The translations under genes and the position numbers were made by a program. Source: Streptomyces sp. NRRL WC-3742 (GTDB taxonomy: Bacteria; Actinomycetota; Actinomycetes; Streptomycetales; Streptomycetaceae). Taken from it: a stretch of 64,000 nucleotides of DNA. The stretch lies in contig NZ_JOCF01000005.1 of assembly GCF_000720635.1 (NCBI RefSeq), positions 1 through 64,000 on the forward strand. The letters are read 5' to 3'. The notes under the pieces are model-generated. The model ran no database searches. It worked only from the letters and a program-made list of their open reading frames with translations, and was not told the origin of the DNA. Below are positions 33,952-45,192 of this stretch, piece by piece (the first letter of the stretch is position 1; every line of letters starts with the position of its first letter).

Positions 33952-34908
33952 GTGAGCACCGAACGCCCCACGCCCTACGAGATGTTCGATGATCGGTTCC
34001 GCACTGGGAAGTGCATGAACGGCGACGCCGCCCTCGAGGTCCTGTACACCGGCTGCCGGTGGGCCGAGGGCCCCGTCTACCTGCCCGCCTGGCGGCAGGT
34101 GGTCTGGAGCGACATCCCCAACGACCGGATGCTGCGGTGGGACGAGGAGACCGGCGCGGTCGGCGTCTTCCGTCACCGTGCCGGGCACAGCAACGGCAAC
34201 ACCCTCGACCGCGAGGGCCGCCTCATCACCTGCGAGCAGGGCAACCGCCGGGTGACCCGGACCGAGCACGACGGCACGGTCACCGTGCTGGCCGACCGCT
34301 GGCAGGGCAGGCGCCTGAACAGCCCGAACGACGCGGCGGTGAGGTCGGACGGCTCGATCTGGTTCTCCGACCCGGACTTCGGCATCAACAGTGACTACGA
34401 GGGCTACCGCGCCCAGAGCGAGATCGGCTCCAACAACGTGTACCGGATCGACCCGGTCAGCGGCTCGGTCGACCTGGTCGCCGACTGCTTCAGCGCCCCG
34501 AACGGACTGGTCTTCTCGCCCGACGAGCAGCAGTTGTTCGTCTCCGACACCCGGGGAGGCGTGATCCGGGTCTTCGACGTGCGCCGTGACGGCACGCTGT
34601 CGGACGGCGAGGTCTTCGCGGAGGCCGCGGCCCGCGAGGGCGCCCGCTTCGACAACCTCCGCTTCGACGACGGCGGCCGGCTCTGGGCGGCCGCCATGGC
34701 CGACGGCGTCCACTGCTACGACCCGGACGGCACGCTGATCGGCCGGCTCGTCGTCCCCGAGACCGTCTCCAACATCGCCTGGGGCGGCGCCAAGCGCAAC
34801 CGCCTCTTCATCACCGCGGAGACCAGCCTCTACTCGGTCGTCATGGCCGTCACGGGCACCCATCCCACCGGGCCCGGCTCCCGGCCCTGGCTGGACCTCG
34901 CGCGCTGA
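33952..34908 (+). CDS. SMP-30/gluconolactonase/LRE family hydrolase
   Basis: 318 residues, GTG start after GGGGAGGATACCC. The six-bladed propeller pattern shows the metal ligand Glu in CRWAEGPVYLPAW (about 32-44), HSNGNTLDREGRLITCEQGNRR, LNSPNDAAVRSDGSIWFSDP and APNGLVFSPDEQQLFVSDT, all hallmarks of calcium- or zinc-dependent lactonases. Substrates in the family include gluconolactone and other sugar or phosphorylated lactones. Probably regulated by the divergent AsnC-type protein. Confidence 0.9.
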   Translation: MSTERPTPYEMFDDRFRTGKCMNGDAALEVLYTGCRWAEGPVYLPAWRQVVWSDIPNDRMLRWDEETGAVGVFRHRAGHSNGNTLDREGRLITCEQGNRRVTRTEHDGTVTVLADRWQGRRLNSPNDAAVRSDGSIWFSDPDFGINSDYEGYRAQSEIGSNNVYRIDPVSGSVDLVADCFSAPNGLVFSPDEQQLFVSDTRGGVIRVFDVRRDGTLSDGEVFAEAAAREGARFDNLRFDDGGRLWAAAMADGVHCYDPDGTLIGRLVVPETVSNIAWGGAKRNRLFITAETSLYSVVMAVTGTHPTGPGSRPWLDLAR

Positions 34909-34913
34909 CGGAA

Positions 34914-34948
34914 CGGCCCGGGCTCCCCTGGTCGGGGAACCCGGGCCG
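34914..34948. terminator. Terminator between SMP-30 gene and the converging 110-residue gene
   Basis: CGGCCCGGG..CCCC-loop-GGGG..CCCGGGCCG, a near-continuous 13-bp stem. Confidence 0.82.
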
Positions 34949-34962
34949 GCAGCCCGCAGGGC

Positions 34963-35295
34963 TCAGATCTGGATGCCCGCCATGCGCTTCCACTCGTACG
35001 GGCCGGTCTTGACCTTGAGGCCCAGCTCGCCCTCGAAGTCGTCGTGCAGGGTCAGCCCGGCGAGCTCGGCGGCGCGCTTGCCGACGGCGTAGCTGGGGGC
35101 CACCTGGTCGCCCCAGGCGCCGTCGGCGCCGACGACGACGATGCGGGTGGCGACGGAGCCGACGTACTCGACGACGGCGTCGCCGCCGCCCCCGTGCTCG
35201 CGGGCGAAGCTGGACAGGTGCTTGGCGATGCGCTTGGCGCGGCGCTCGGTGCGGGCGTCCGACGCGGCGGCGGTGGCGGTCTCTGCGCTGCTCAT
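34963..35295 (-). CDS. Conserved small actinobacterial protein (110 aa), function unknown
   Basis: Acidic/basic mixed small protein with an alpha-helical N-terminus (RTERRAKRIAKHLSSFARE) followed by a beta-rich part ending LGLKVKTGPYEWKRMAGIQI. No catalytic motif is evident, and there is no signal peptide. The clear codon bias and its own terminator support a real gene. I recall similar short proteins in other Streptomyces but know of no assigned function. Confidence 0.7.
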   Translation of the reverse strand: MSSAETATAAASDARTERRAKRIAKHLSSFAREHGGGGDAVVEYVGSVATRIVVVGADGAWGDQVAPSYAVGKRAAELAGLTLHDDFEGELGLKVKTGPYEWKRMAGIQI

Positions 35296-35368
35296 GCCCG
35301 CATGCTACCGACCGGTAGTCGAGCTGGCGACGGGAGCGCCCTGTGCACCGGGCCACATACTGGAGGAC

Positions 35369-36010
35369 GTGACCTTCAAAGGCTGGCCGACCGAGGCGCT
35401 CGACTTCTACGAGCGCCTGGAGGCCGACAACTCAAAGACGTTCTGGCACGCCCACAAGGAGCAGTACGACGACGTCGTACGGGCCCCGATGGAGGCGCTG
35501 CTCGCCGAGCTGGAGCCGGAGTTCGGGCCGGGGAAGGTCTTCCGCCCCAACCGCGACGTCCGCTTCAGCGCCGACAAGGCCCCGTACAAGACGCAGATCG
35601 GCGCGCACCTGGAGTCCGGCGGCTACATCCAGCTCTCCGCCGACGGCCTGGCCTGCGGCAACGGCTTCTACCAGCTCGCCTCCGACCAGTTGGAGCGCTA
35701 CCGCGCGGCCGTCGCCGAGGACGTGAGCGGCGCCGAGCTGGAGCGGGTGATCGCGGCGGTGGAGAAGCACGGGCCCACCGTCCACGGCCGCGACTCCCTG
35801 AAGTCCGCCCCGCGCGGCTACCCCAAGGACCACCCGAGGATCGAGCTGCTGCGCCACAAGGGCCTGGTGGCCTGGCAGGAGTGGGAGCCCGCGAAGTGGC
35901 TGGGCACCCACGCCGCGTACACCCGGATCACGGACTTCCTGCACGCCTCCCAGCCGCTCAGGGACTGGCTGGACGGCCACGTCGGCCCGTCGGAGCTGCC
36001 CGGCAGGTGA
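35369..36010 (+). CDS. DUF2461 (TIGR02453) family protein
   Basis: 213 residues from GTG 35369, just after TGGAGGAC. It starts with FKGWPTEALDFYERLEADNS and contains FRPNRDVRFSADKAPYKTQI (about 61-80), the family signature, plus SAPRGYPKDHPRIELLRHKG. DUF2461 proteins are widespread cytoplasmic proteins without established activity. A long upstream extension of the frame has no coding look and is left out. Confidence 0.88.
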   Translation: MTFKGWPTEALDFYERLEADNSKTFWHAHKEQYDDVVRAPMEALLAELEPEFGPGKVFRPNRDVRFSADKAPYKTQIGAHLESGGYIQLSADGLACGNGFYQLASDQLERYRAAVAEDVSGAELERVIAAVEKHGPTVHGRDSLKSAPRGYPKDHPRIELLRHKGLVAWQEWEPAKWLGTHAAYTRITDFLHASQPLRDWLDGHVGPSELPGR

Positions 36011-36014
36011 GAAC

Positions 36015-36052
36015 GAGAAGAGCCCCGGTCCACCAGGACCGGGGCTCTTCTC
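36015..36052. terminator. Bidirectional terminator
   Basis: Perfect 17-bp stem GAGAAGAGCCCCGGTCC with its complement and an ACCA loop, between the DUF2461 gene and converging ctaB. Confidence 0.92.
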
Positions 36053-36063
36053 ACGACAACGGC

Positions 36064-37005
36064 TTACTTCAGGAACGGGTCGATCGCGCACGCCACGAAC
36101 AGCAGCGACAGGTACGTGATCGACCAGTGGAACAGCCGCATCTCCTTGAGCTTGGCGCCCACCACACCGGCCTTGGCCCGCCCGTACAGCGCGTGCGCCT
36201 CGCGCAGCCACGCCCCGCCGAGCAGCACCGCGACGACCGGGTACAGCCAGCTCATGTGGCCCAGCGGCCACACGGCCAGCGAGGTCGCGACCATCACCCA
36301 GGAGTAGGCGACGACCTGCTTGCCGACCGCCACATTGCCCTTGACGACCGGCAGCATCGGCACGCCGGCCCGCTCGTAGTCGTCGCGGACCTTCATCGAC
36401 AGCACCCAGGTGTGCGGCGGCGTCCAGAAGAAGACGACCAGGAACAGCGCCACCGCCGCCCAGGACATCGAGTTCGTCACCGAGGACCAGCCGATCAGCA
36501 CCGGCATGCAGCCGGCGATGCCGCCCCAGACGATGTTCTGCGAGGTGCGCCGCTTGAGCCCGAGCGTGTAGACGAACACGTAGAACAGCAGCGCGCCGAG
36601 CGCCAGCCCGGACGAGAGCCAGTTGACCCCCACGCCCAGGATCAGCGTGGAGACGACGGCGAGCACGACGCCGAACACCAGCGCCTCGCGCGGCGAGACC
36701 ATCCCGGTGACGATCGGCCGCCGCTCGGTGCGGGTCATCAGCGCGTCGATGTCCCGGTCGATGTACATGTTGAGCGCGTTGGCGCCGCCCGCCGAGAGGT
36801 AGCCGCCGATGACGACCTTGGCCACCAGCCACATGTCCGGAACGCCCTGCTGGGCGAGGAACATGACCGGCACGGTGCTCATCAGCAGCAGCTCGATGAT
36901 CCGGGGCTTGGTCAGTGCGACGAAGGCGCCGACACGGGCCCCGATCGGCCGGTGCCCAGGAGTCGCCCCGGTGACCCCGGCGGGACGGGTTTCGACGGCG
37001 GTCAC
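36064..37005 (-). CDS. ctaB: Protoheme IX farnesyltransferase (heme O synthase)
   Basis: 313 residues from GTG 37005. UbiA-type prenyltransferase with nine hydrophobic segments. The prenyl-diphosphate/Mg2+ motif [22 protein letters not shown] (split by a helix turn) and the second loop [16 protein letters not shown] are present. It attaches farnesyl to heme B in the membrane, ahead of CtaA. A GTG two codons further upstream (37011) would place a rare TTA leucine codon as codon 2, so the choice of start affects whether bldA tRNA matters. Confidence 0.94.
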   Translation of the reverse strand: MTAVETRPAGVTGATPGHRPIGARVGAFVALTKPRIIELLLMSTVPVMFLAQQGVPDMWLVAKVVIGGYLSAGGANALNMYIDRDIDALMTRTERRPIVTGMVSPREALVFGVVLAVVSTLILGVGVNWLSSGLALGALLFYVFVYTLGLKRRTSQNIVWGGIAGCMPVLIGWSSVTNSMSWAAVALFLVVFFWTPPHTWVLSMKVRDDYERAGVPMLPVVKGNVAVGKQVVAYSWVMVATSLAVWPLGHMSWLYPVVAVLLGGAWLREAHALYGRAKAGVVGAKLKEMRLFHWSITYLSLLFVACAIDPFLK

Positions 37006-37463
37006 TAACACCCCAACTGAAGATGAATCTTCGCAGGCGTCCACAGGAACGATGGGTCCCGAATCGTCCGCTCTGCGCGTACCACGCCACCTTAGACGCT
37101 CCATATATCCCTTCCGGCCCCGGGGTCCCCGGCGAGGCGTGACGATCACCCGCCCGTGAACCGTCCGGGTGAAGGGCTCCATCGGGCCCCCGGGACGCGT
37201 CTCGTCCAGCGGGACGCGGGTGACCGGCGAACCGGGAGCGCCTGGGACAGAATCGGACAGACCGCCCCAGTGGGAATGGCGGTGCGAAAAGCCCGGTTGT
37301 CTCAGCACGGAGGGTGAGTGCGGCCCGGACGGTAGGCTCCCTGGCAGAAGCGGGATCTACCCTCCGTGACCGGCACCACCCAGCGTCGGGACCACAGCGC
37401 CGTGGCCGACCCGGTCCCCATTCACGGGGTCACTCTTCACAATGGAAGGAGCCCTGAGACAGG
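37006..37463. other. 458-base intergenic region between divergent ctaB and tkt
   Basis: No convincing ORF. It holds a 10-bp inverted repeat CACGGAGGGT (37306-37315) / ACCCTCCGTG (37359-37368) around a TAGGCT -10-like box (37333-37338), a repeated GGGACGCG, and on the minus strand a TATATG and TAAGGT near 37090-37112 that may serve ctaB. Confidence 0.5.
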
Positions 37464-39563
<2,100 letters not shown>

Positions 39564-39657
39564 CGCTCCCCCCGGCCGGGCCCGAGACCCGCACGTCGAG
39601 GGCCCGGCCCCCTCTGGACCACCCCACACAGCAGCACAAGAAGAAGGACTGAGCACC

Positions 39658-40800
39658 ATGACTGACGCACTGAAGCGCCTCAGCGACGAAGGCGTTGCGA
39701 TCTGGCTGGACGACCTGAGCCGGACCAGGCTCAACTCCGGCAACCTGGCCGAGCTGGTGCAGAACAAGCACGTGGTGGGTGTCACCACCAACCCGACGAT
39801 CTTCCAGAAGGCCATCGCCGGCAGCGGCGACAGCTCCTACGACGGCCAGCTCCGCGATCTCGCCGTCCGCAAGGTCACCACCGACGAGGCGATCCGCATG
39901 ATCACCACCTCGGACGTGCGCGACGCCGCCGACGTCCTGCGCCCGGTCTACGACGCCTCCAACGGCCGCGACGGCCGCGTCTCCATCGAGGTCGACCCGC
40001 GCCTGGCGCACGAGACCGCCCCGACCGTGGCCGAGGCCAAGCAGCTGTGGTGGCTGGTCGACCGCCCGAACGTCTTCATCAAGATCCCCGCCACCAAGGC
40101 CGGCCTGCCCGCGATCAGCGAGGTCATCGGCAAGGGCATCAGCGTCAACGTCACGCTGATCTTCTCGCTCGAGCGCTACAAGGCCGTCATCGACGCCTAC
40201 CTGACCGGTCTCGAGGCCGCCAAGGCCAAGGGCCTGGACCTTTCCCAGATCGAGTCGGTCGCCTCCTTCTTCGTCTCCCGCGTCGACACCGAGATCGACA
40301 AGCGCCTGGACGCCATCGGCGGCGAGGCCAAGGAGCTGCGCGGCAAGGCCGCCCTGGCCAACGCCCGCCTCGCCTACGAGGCGTACGAGGAGGTCTTCGG
40401 CAGCGTCGACGGCCAGAAGGCCGGCAACGCCCGCTGGACGGCCCTGGAGGCCGCCGGCGCCAAGACCCAGCGCCCGCTGTGGGCCTCCACCGGCGTCAAG
40501 GACCCGGCCCTGCCGGACACCCTGTACGTCACCGAGCTGGTCGCCCCCGGCACCGTCAACACCATGCCCGAGGCCACCCTGGAGGCCACCGCCGACCACG
40601 GCGAGATCACCGGCAACACCATCGTCCCCAACTACGCGGACGCCAAGGCCGCGCTGGACGCCGTGGCCGCGGCCGGCGTGGACTACGACGACGTCGTCCA
40701 GGTCCTGGAGGACGAGGGCGTGCAGAAGTTCGAGCAGTCCTGGCAGGAGCTGCTGGACACCGTCACCGCCTCGCTGGCCTCGTTCGCCGACGAGAAGTGA
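39658..40800 (+). CDS. tal: Transaldolase
   Basis: 380 residues. The Schiff-base lysine is K142 in [11 protein letters not shown], and the N-terminal [10 protein letters not shown] and the [14 protein letters not shown] motif are canonical. The length fits the longer actinobacterial TalB-like subclass. It interconverts sedoheptulose-7-P and glyceraldehyde-3-P. 94 bases after tkt and 42 before zwf, in the same transcript by position. Confidence 0.96.
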   Translation: MTDALKRLSDEGVAIWLDDLSRTRLNSGNLAELVQNKHVVGVTTNPTIFQKAIAGSGDSSYDGQLRDLAVRKVTTDEAIRMITTSDVRDAADVLRPVYDASNGRDGRVSIEVDPRLAHETAPTVAEAKQLWWLVDRPNVFIKIPATKAGLPAISEVIGKGISVNVTLIFSLERYKAVIDAYLTGLEAAKAKGLDLSQIESVASFFVSRVDTEIDKRLDAIGGEAKELRGKAALANARLAYEAYEEVFGSVDGQKAGNARWTALEAAGAKTQRPLWASTGVKDPALPDTLYVTELVAPGTVNTMPEATLEATADHGEITGNTIVPNYADAKAALDAVAAAGVDYDDVVQVLEDEGVQKFEQSWQELLDTVTASLASFADEK

Positions 40801-40842
40801 TCCCCGCTCACACATCCGCCGCACGAAAGTGGAGCACATCAA

Positions 40843-42420
40843 GTGAGCACTGACTTCCCCGAGTTGACGGCCGAGTCAGACGCGGGCGACGCCCCGCCGG
40901 CGCCCGCCAACCCGCTGCGCGACCCCACCGACCGCCGGCTCCCGCGCATCGCGGGGCCGTCGGGCCTGGTGATCTTCGGCGTCACCGGCGACCTGTCCCG
41001 CAAGAAGCTCATGCCGGCCGTCTACGACCTGGCCAACCGGGGCCTGCTCCCGCCGGGCTTCTCGCTGGTCGGCTTCGCCCGCCGCGAGTGGGACGACGAG
41101 GACTTCGCCAAGGAGGTCCACGACGCCGTCCGCGACCACGCCCGGACCCCGTTCCGGGAGGAGGTCTGGCAGCAGCTCGCCAAGGGCATGCGGTTCGTCC
41201 ACGGAACCTTCGACGACGACGATGCCTTCGACAAGCTCCGCGAGACCATCGAGGAGCTGGACAAGGCCCAGGGCACCGGCGGCAACTTCGCCTTCTACCT
41301 GTCCGTCCCGCCGAAGTTCTTCCCCACCGTCGTCCAGCAGCTCAAGAAGCACGGCCTGGCCGACCCTCCGCAGGGCTCCTGGCGCCGCGCGGTCATCGAG
41401 AAGCCCTTCGGCCACGACCTGGAGAGCGCTCAGGAGCTCAACAAGGTCGTCCACGAGGTCTTCCCCCGGGACGAGGTCTTCCGGATCGACCACTACCTGG
41501 GCAAGGAGACGGTCCAGAACATCCTGGCGCTGCGCTTCGCCAACCAGATGTTCGAGCCGATCTGGAACCGGTCGTACGTCGACCACGTGCAGATCACGAT
41601 GGCCGAGGACATCGGCATCGGCGGCCGCGCCGGCTACTACGACGGCATCGGCTCCGCCCGCGACGTCATCCAGAACCACCTGCTCCAGCTGATGGCGCTC
41701 ACCGCCATCGAGGAGCCGGCCTCCTTCCACCCCAAGGCGCTGGTGGCCGAGAAGCTCAAGGTGCTCAGCGCCGTCAAGCTCCCGGCCGACCTGGGCAAGC
41801 ACACCGTGCGCGGCCAGTACGCGGCCGGCTGGCAGGGCGGGGAGGAGGTGGCGGGCTACCTGGACGAGGACGGCATCGACCCCGACTCCAAGACCGACAC
41901 CTACGCGGCCATCAAGCTGGAGATCAACAACCGCCGCTGGGCGGGCGTCCCGTTCTACCTGCGCACCGGCAAGCGGCTGGGCCGCCGGGTCACCGAGATC
42001 GCGGTGGTCTTCCAGCGCGCCCCGTACCTGCCCTTCGACTCGTACGCGACCGAGGAGCTGGGGCAGAACGCCCTGGTCATCCGGGTCCAGCCGGACGAGG
42101 GCGTGACGGTTCGCTTCGGTTCCAAGGTGCCGGGCACCTCCTTCGAGGTCCGCGACGTCACGATGGACTTCGCCTACGGCGAGTCCTTCACCGAGTCCAG
42201 CCCGGAGGCGTACGAGCGGCTCATCCTGGACGTGCTGCTCGGCGACGCCAACCTCTTCCCGCGTCACCAGGAGGTCGAGCTCTCCTGGCAGATCCTCGAC
42301 CCGATCGAGCGGTACTGGGACACCCACGGCAAGCCCGCCCAGTACGCGGCCGGGACCTGGGGTCCCACCGAGGCGGACGAGATGCTCGCACGAGACGGCA
42401 GGAGCTGGCGCCGGCCATGA
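40843..42420 (+). CDS. zwf: Glucose-6-phosphate 1-dehydrogenase
   Basis: 525 residues, GTG start. NADP-binding GVTGDLSRKKLMPAVYDLA and the active-site RIDHYLGKETVQN (about residues 216-228) are conserved. The first committed step of the oxidative pentose phosphate pathway, the main NADPH source. The stop overlaps the opcA start by 4 bases (ATGA), linking synthesis of the enzyme and its partner. Confidence 0.97.
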   Translation: MSTDFPELTAESDAGDAPPAPANPLRDPTDRRLPRIAGPSGLVIFGVTGDLSRKKLMPAVYDLANRGLLPPGFSLVGFARREWDDEDFAKEVHDAVRDHARTPFREEVWQQLAKGMRFVHGTFDDDDAFDKLRETIEELDKAQGTGGNFAFYLSVPPKFFPTVVQQLKKHGLADPPQGSWRRAVIEKPFGHDLESAQELNKVVHEVFPRDEVFRIDHYLGKETVQNILALRFANQMFEPIWNRSYVDHVQITMAEDIGIGGRAGYYDGIGSARDVIQNHLLQLMALTAIEEPASFHPKALVAEKLKVLSAVKLPADLGKHTVRGQYAAGWQGGEEVAGYLDEDGIDPDSKTDTYAAIKLEINNRRWAGVPFYLRTGKRLGRRVTEIAVVFQRAPYLPFDSYATEELGQNALVIRVQPDEGVTVRFGSKVPGTSFEVRDVTMDFAYGESFTESSPEAYERLILDVLLGDANLFPRHQEVELSWQILDPIERYWDTHGKPAQYAAGTWGPTEADEMLARDGRSWRRP

Positions 42421-43508
42421 AGATCGACCTCACGGACACCACGTCCAGCAAGATCAACGCCGCGCTGATGGAGGCGCGCCGGGCCAGCGGCTCCACCGCC
42501 GCCGGCATGGTGCTCACCCTGGTGATCGTGACGGACGAGGGCAGCGCCTACGACGCCCTCAAGGCCGCCAACGACGCCTCCCGCGAGCACCCGATGCGCA
42601 CCCTCGCGGTGATCAAGCGCGCCGGGCGCTCGCCCCGGGCCCGCGCCGAGACCCGCCTGGACGCCGAGATCCTGGTCGGCTCCGACGCCGGCTCCGGAGA
42701 AACGGTCATCCTGCGCATGCACGGCGAACTCGTCGCGCACGCCCAGTCGGTGGTCCTGCCGCTGCTGCTGCCGGACGCCCCGACCGTCGTCTGGTGGCCG
42801 GAGAACGCGCCGCTGCACCCGGCACAGGACCCGCTGGGCTCGCTCGCCCAGCGCCGGATCACCGACGCCGTCACCGCCGAGTCCCCGGTCGGCCAGCTCG
42901 CCCAGCGGGCCCAGACCTACACCCCCGGCGACACCGACCTGGCCTGGACCCGCGTCACCGGCTGGCGCTCGATGCTGGCCGCCGCGCTGGACCAGCGGCC
43001 CGCCCAGATCACCTCCGCGGCGGTCGAGGGCGAGTCGTACAACCCCAGCGTCGAGCTCCTCGGCCTCTGGCTCACCAACCGGCTGCACGTGCCGGTCGAG
43101 CGGGTCGTCACCGGCGGCCCGGGCATCACCGCGGTGCACCTGCGCACCAAGGACGGGGACATCACCCTGGACCGCCCGGACGGCCTGCTGGGCACGCTCT
43201 CCATGCCCGGCTCGCCGGACCGCCAGGTGGCCCTCAAGCGGCGCGAGACCTCGGAGCTGATCGCCGAGGAGCTGCGCCGCCTGGACCCGGACGACATCTA
43301 CGCCACGGCCGTGCGCACGCCCGTCGAGCGGCTGCGCGAACCGGCCACCGCCGAGATCGCCGCCGCCGAGGAGGTCGCCCACGCGGTCGCCGAGGCCGCG
43401 GAGGCCGCGGAGGCTGCCGAAGCCGCGGCCCCCGTCGTGGAGGCTCCCGCCAAGAAGGCCCCCGCCAAGAAGTCCGCGGGCAAGCGCGCCGCCAAGGGGA
43501 GCGCATGA
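42417..43508 (+). CDS. opcA: OpcA, glucose-6-phosphate dehydrogenase assembly/allosteric protein
   Basis: 363 residues, overlapping zwf by ATGA and pgl by ATGA. The family core (VLTLVIVTDEGSAYDALKAA..., TVVWWPENAP, LTNRLHVPVERV) is intact over about 310 residues. The last 45 residues form a separate tail, first Ala/Glu repeats (AEAAEAAEAA) then a Lys/Ala/Pro stretch (PAKKAPAKKSAGKRAAKG) like histone H1 tails. OpcA activates Zwf. The tail may bind nucleic acid or membranes, which is only inference. Confidence 0.94.
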   Translation: MKIDLTDTTSSKINAALMEARRASGSTAAGMVLTLVIVTDEGSAYDALKAANDASREHPMRTLAVIKRAGRSPRARAETRLDAEILVGSDAGSGETVILRMHGELVAHAQSVVLPLLLPDAPTVVWWPENAPLHPAQDPLGSLAQRRITDAVTAESPVGQLAQRAQTYTPGDTDLAWTRVTGWRSMLAAALDQRPAQITSAAVEGESYNPSVELLGLWLTNRLHVPVERVVTGGPGITAVHLRTKDGDITLDRPDGLLGTLSMPGSPDRQVALKRRETSELIAEELRRLDPDDIYATAVRTPVERLREPATAEIAAAEEVAHAVAEAAEAAEAAEAAAPVVEAPAKKAPAKKSAGKRAAKGSA

Positions 43509-44302
43509 CCAACGCGACGCCGCAGCTGGTCGTCCACCGGGACAAGGAGCTGATGGCCCAGGCGGCCGCAGCCCGGCTGATCACCCGGATCGTGGACGCC
43601 CAGGCCGCCCGCGGCACCGCCTCGGTGGTGCTCACCGGCGGCCGCAACGGCAACGCCCTGCTGGCCGCGATCGCCGCCTCCCCGGCGCGCGACGCGGTCG
43701 ACTGGGGCCGGCTGGACCTCTGGTGGGGCGACGAGCGCTACGTGCCCGCCGCCGACCCGGAGCGCAACGCCGTCCAGGCCCGCGCCGAGCTGCTGGACGC
43801 CGTCCCGCTCGACCCGGCGCGGGTGCACGAGATGCCCGCCTCGGACGGCGCGGACGGCACGGACGGCTCGGACGTGGAGTCCGCCGCCGCCCGCTACGCC
43901 GAGGAGCTGGCCAAGGCCGCCGGGCCGGGCGACCGGCTCGGCGTCCCGGCCTTCGACGTGCTGCTGCTCGGCGTCGGCCCGGACACCCACGTCGCCTCGC
44001 TCTTCCCGGGGCACCCGGGCGTGCGGGAGACCGAGCTGACCGTGGTCGGCGTGCGCGGGGCCCCCAAGCCCCCGCCGACCAGGATCTCGCTCACCCTCCC
44101 GGCGATCCGCGCGGCCCGCGAGGTCTGGCTGCTGGCCGCCGGCGAGGACAAGGCGGGCGCCGTGGCGCTGGCCCTGTCCGGCCCCGGCGAGATCCAGGCC
44201 CCGGCCTCCGGCGCGTACGGGCGCAGCCGCACCCTGTGGCTGCTGGACCGGGCCGCCGCCGAGCGGATCCCGCCGCAGCTGTACCCGCCGGCCTCGGCCT
44301 GA
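43505..44302 (+). CDS. pgl: 6-phosphogluconolactonase
   Basis: 265 residues from ATG 43505, coupled to opcA by ATGA. SVVLTGGRNGNALLAAIAAS, WGDERYVPAADPERN and VLLLGVGPDTHVASLFPGHP are the DevB/Pgl family motifs. It hydrolyses the lactone made by Zwf. A short Asp/Ser insertion (ASDGADGTDGSDVE) sits near residue 115. Last gene of the operon, followed by a perfect 18-bp terminator. Confidence 0.95.
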   Translation: MTNATPQLVVHRDKELMAQAAAARLITRIVDAQAARGTASVVLTGGRNGNALLAAIAASPARDAVDWGRLDLWWGDERYVPAADPERNAVQARAELLDAVPLDPARVHEMPASDGADGTDGSDVESAAARYAEELAKAAGPGDRLGVPAFDVLLLGVGPDTHVASLFPGHPGVRETELTVVGVRGAPKPPPTRISLTLPAIRAAREVWLLAAGEDKAGAVALALSGPGEIQAPASGAYGRSRTLWLLDRAAAERIPPQLYPPASA

Positions 44303-44319
44303 GGGAGCGAGGGAGCACA

Positions 44320-44358
44320 CTGAAGGGCGCCACCGTCAACGACGGTGGCGCCCTTCAG
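44320..44358. terminator. Strong bidirectional terminator
   Basis: Perfect 18-bp stem CTGAAGGGCGCCACCGTC with its complement and a 3-base AAC loop, between converging pgl and rbpA. Confidence 0.95.
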
Positions 44359-44375
44359 CGTTCAGGCTCGGGACC

Positions 44376-44711
44376 TCAGATCTCGCCGCGCAGCTTGGCC
44401 AGCGCCTCGGCGAGGATCGCCTCGCCGTCCGCGTCGGTGCGACGCTCGCGGACGTAGGCGAGGTGGGTCTTGTAGGGCTCGTTGCGCGAGGGCGCGGGCG
44501 GGTTGTCCTCGTCCTGCCCGGCCGGGAAGCCGCAGCGCGGGCAGTCCCAGGTCTCCGGGATGACCGCCTCGGCCGCGAAGCTGGGCTTGGTCTCGTGCTT
44601 GTTGGCACACCAGAAGCTGATCCGGTTGCGCGGGGCGGACTCGCCGCGCTCCGCCTCGCCCATCGGGCCGGCTCCGACCCTGCTGCCACGGATGGCGTTG
44701 CCACTTGCCAC
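44376..44711 (-). CDS. rbpA: RNA polymerase-binding protein RbpA
   Basis: 111 residues. Actinobacteria-specific regulator that binds RNA polymerase and the principal sigma factor and stabilises open complexes. N-terminal GNAIRGSRVGAGPMGEAERGE is the core-interacting tail, and the zinc-ribbon-like middle has CANKHE and CPRCG. The C-terminal TDADGEAILAEALAKLRGE is the sigma-interaction segment. It has its own promoter region of 156 bases shared with no other gene. Confidence 0.96.
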   Translation of the reverse strand: MASGNAIRGSRVGAGPMGEAERGESAPRNRISFWCANKHETKPSFAAEAVIPETWDCPRCGFPAGQDEDNPPAPSRNEPYKTHLAYVRERRTDADGEAILAEALAKLRGEI

Positions 44712-44867
44712 GGTCTGACTCCCTGCGTGCTGGTGCGCCGACCCGCCGCGTGCGCGTCGGTGGCGAAAGTCGTCCTAGTGTAAGCAGGAGTTAAGCGTCC
44801 GCCACCATCGCCTGCGCCCCCGACCGTCCCAGGATAAGCGCTCGGGAGACGGGGTGTCAGACCCGCG

Positions 44868-45104
44868 TCAGCTCTTGTACTTGAGCACCAGGCCGAGAAC
44901 GATGATGCAGGCGAACCAGCCGAGGCCGATCACGATGGTGATGCGGTCCAGGTTGCGCTCGGCCACGGCCGAACCGCCGCCGGTGGACATCGCGCCGCCG
45001 CCGAACATGTCCGACAGGCCGCCGCCCTTCCCCTTGTGCAGCAGCACCAGCAGGATCATCAGCAAGCTCAGGACGATCAGGGCAATCGAGAACCCGATAA
45101 CCAC
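44868..45104 (-). CDS. secG: SecG preprotein translocase subunit
   Basis: 78 residues from GTG 45104. Two membrane segments (IALIVLSLLMILLVLLHKGK, residues about 7-26, and ITIVIGLGWFACIIVLGLVL) flank a Gly-rich loop GGGLSDMFGGG, the SecG signature. It stimulates SecYEG export. Ribosome site is weak (GAGAGAG, far). It follows tpiA by 88 bases on the same strand, the usual order in actinomycetes. Confidence 0.93.
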   Translation of the reverse strand: MVIGFSIALIVLSLLMILLVLLHKGKGGGLSDMFGGGAMSTGGGSAVAERNLDRITIVIGLGWFACIIVLGLVLKYKS

Positions 45105-45192
45105 GGCGGGACCAACTCTCTCGTATCTTCGGCGAAGGGGCCGGGCCCGCGTACGGCGGTCCGGCCCCAAAGCCTACGTTGCTGCGGCGGCG

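Noticed and set aside
44712..44867. SigR-type promoter for rbpA
   Set aside because: I looked for GGAAT-N18/19-GTT in the 156-base upstream region and did not find it.
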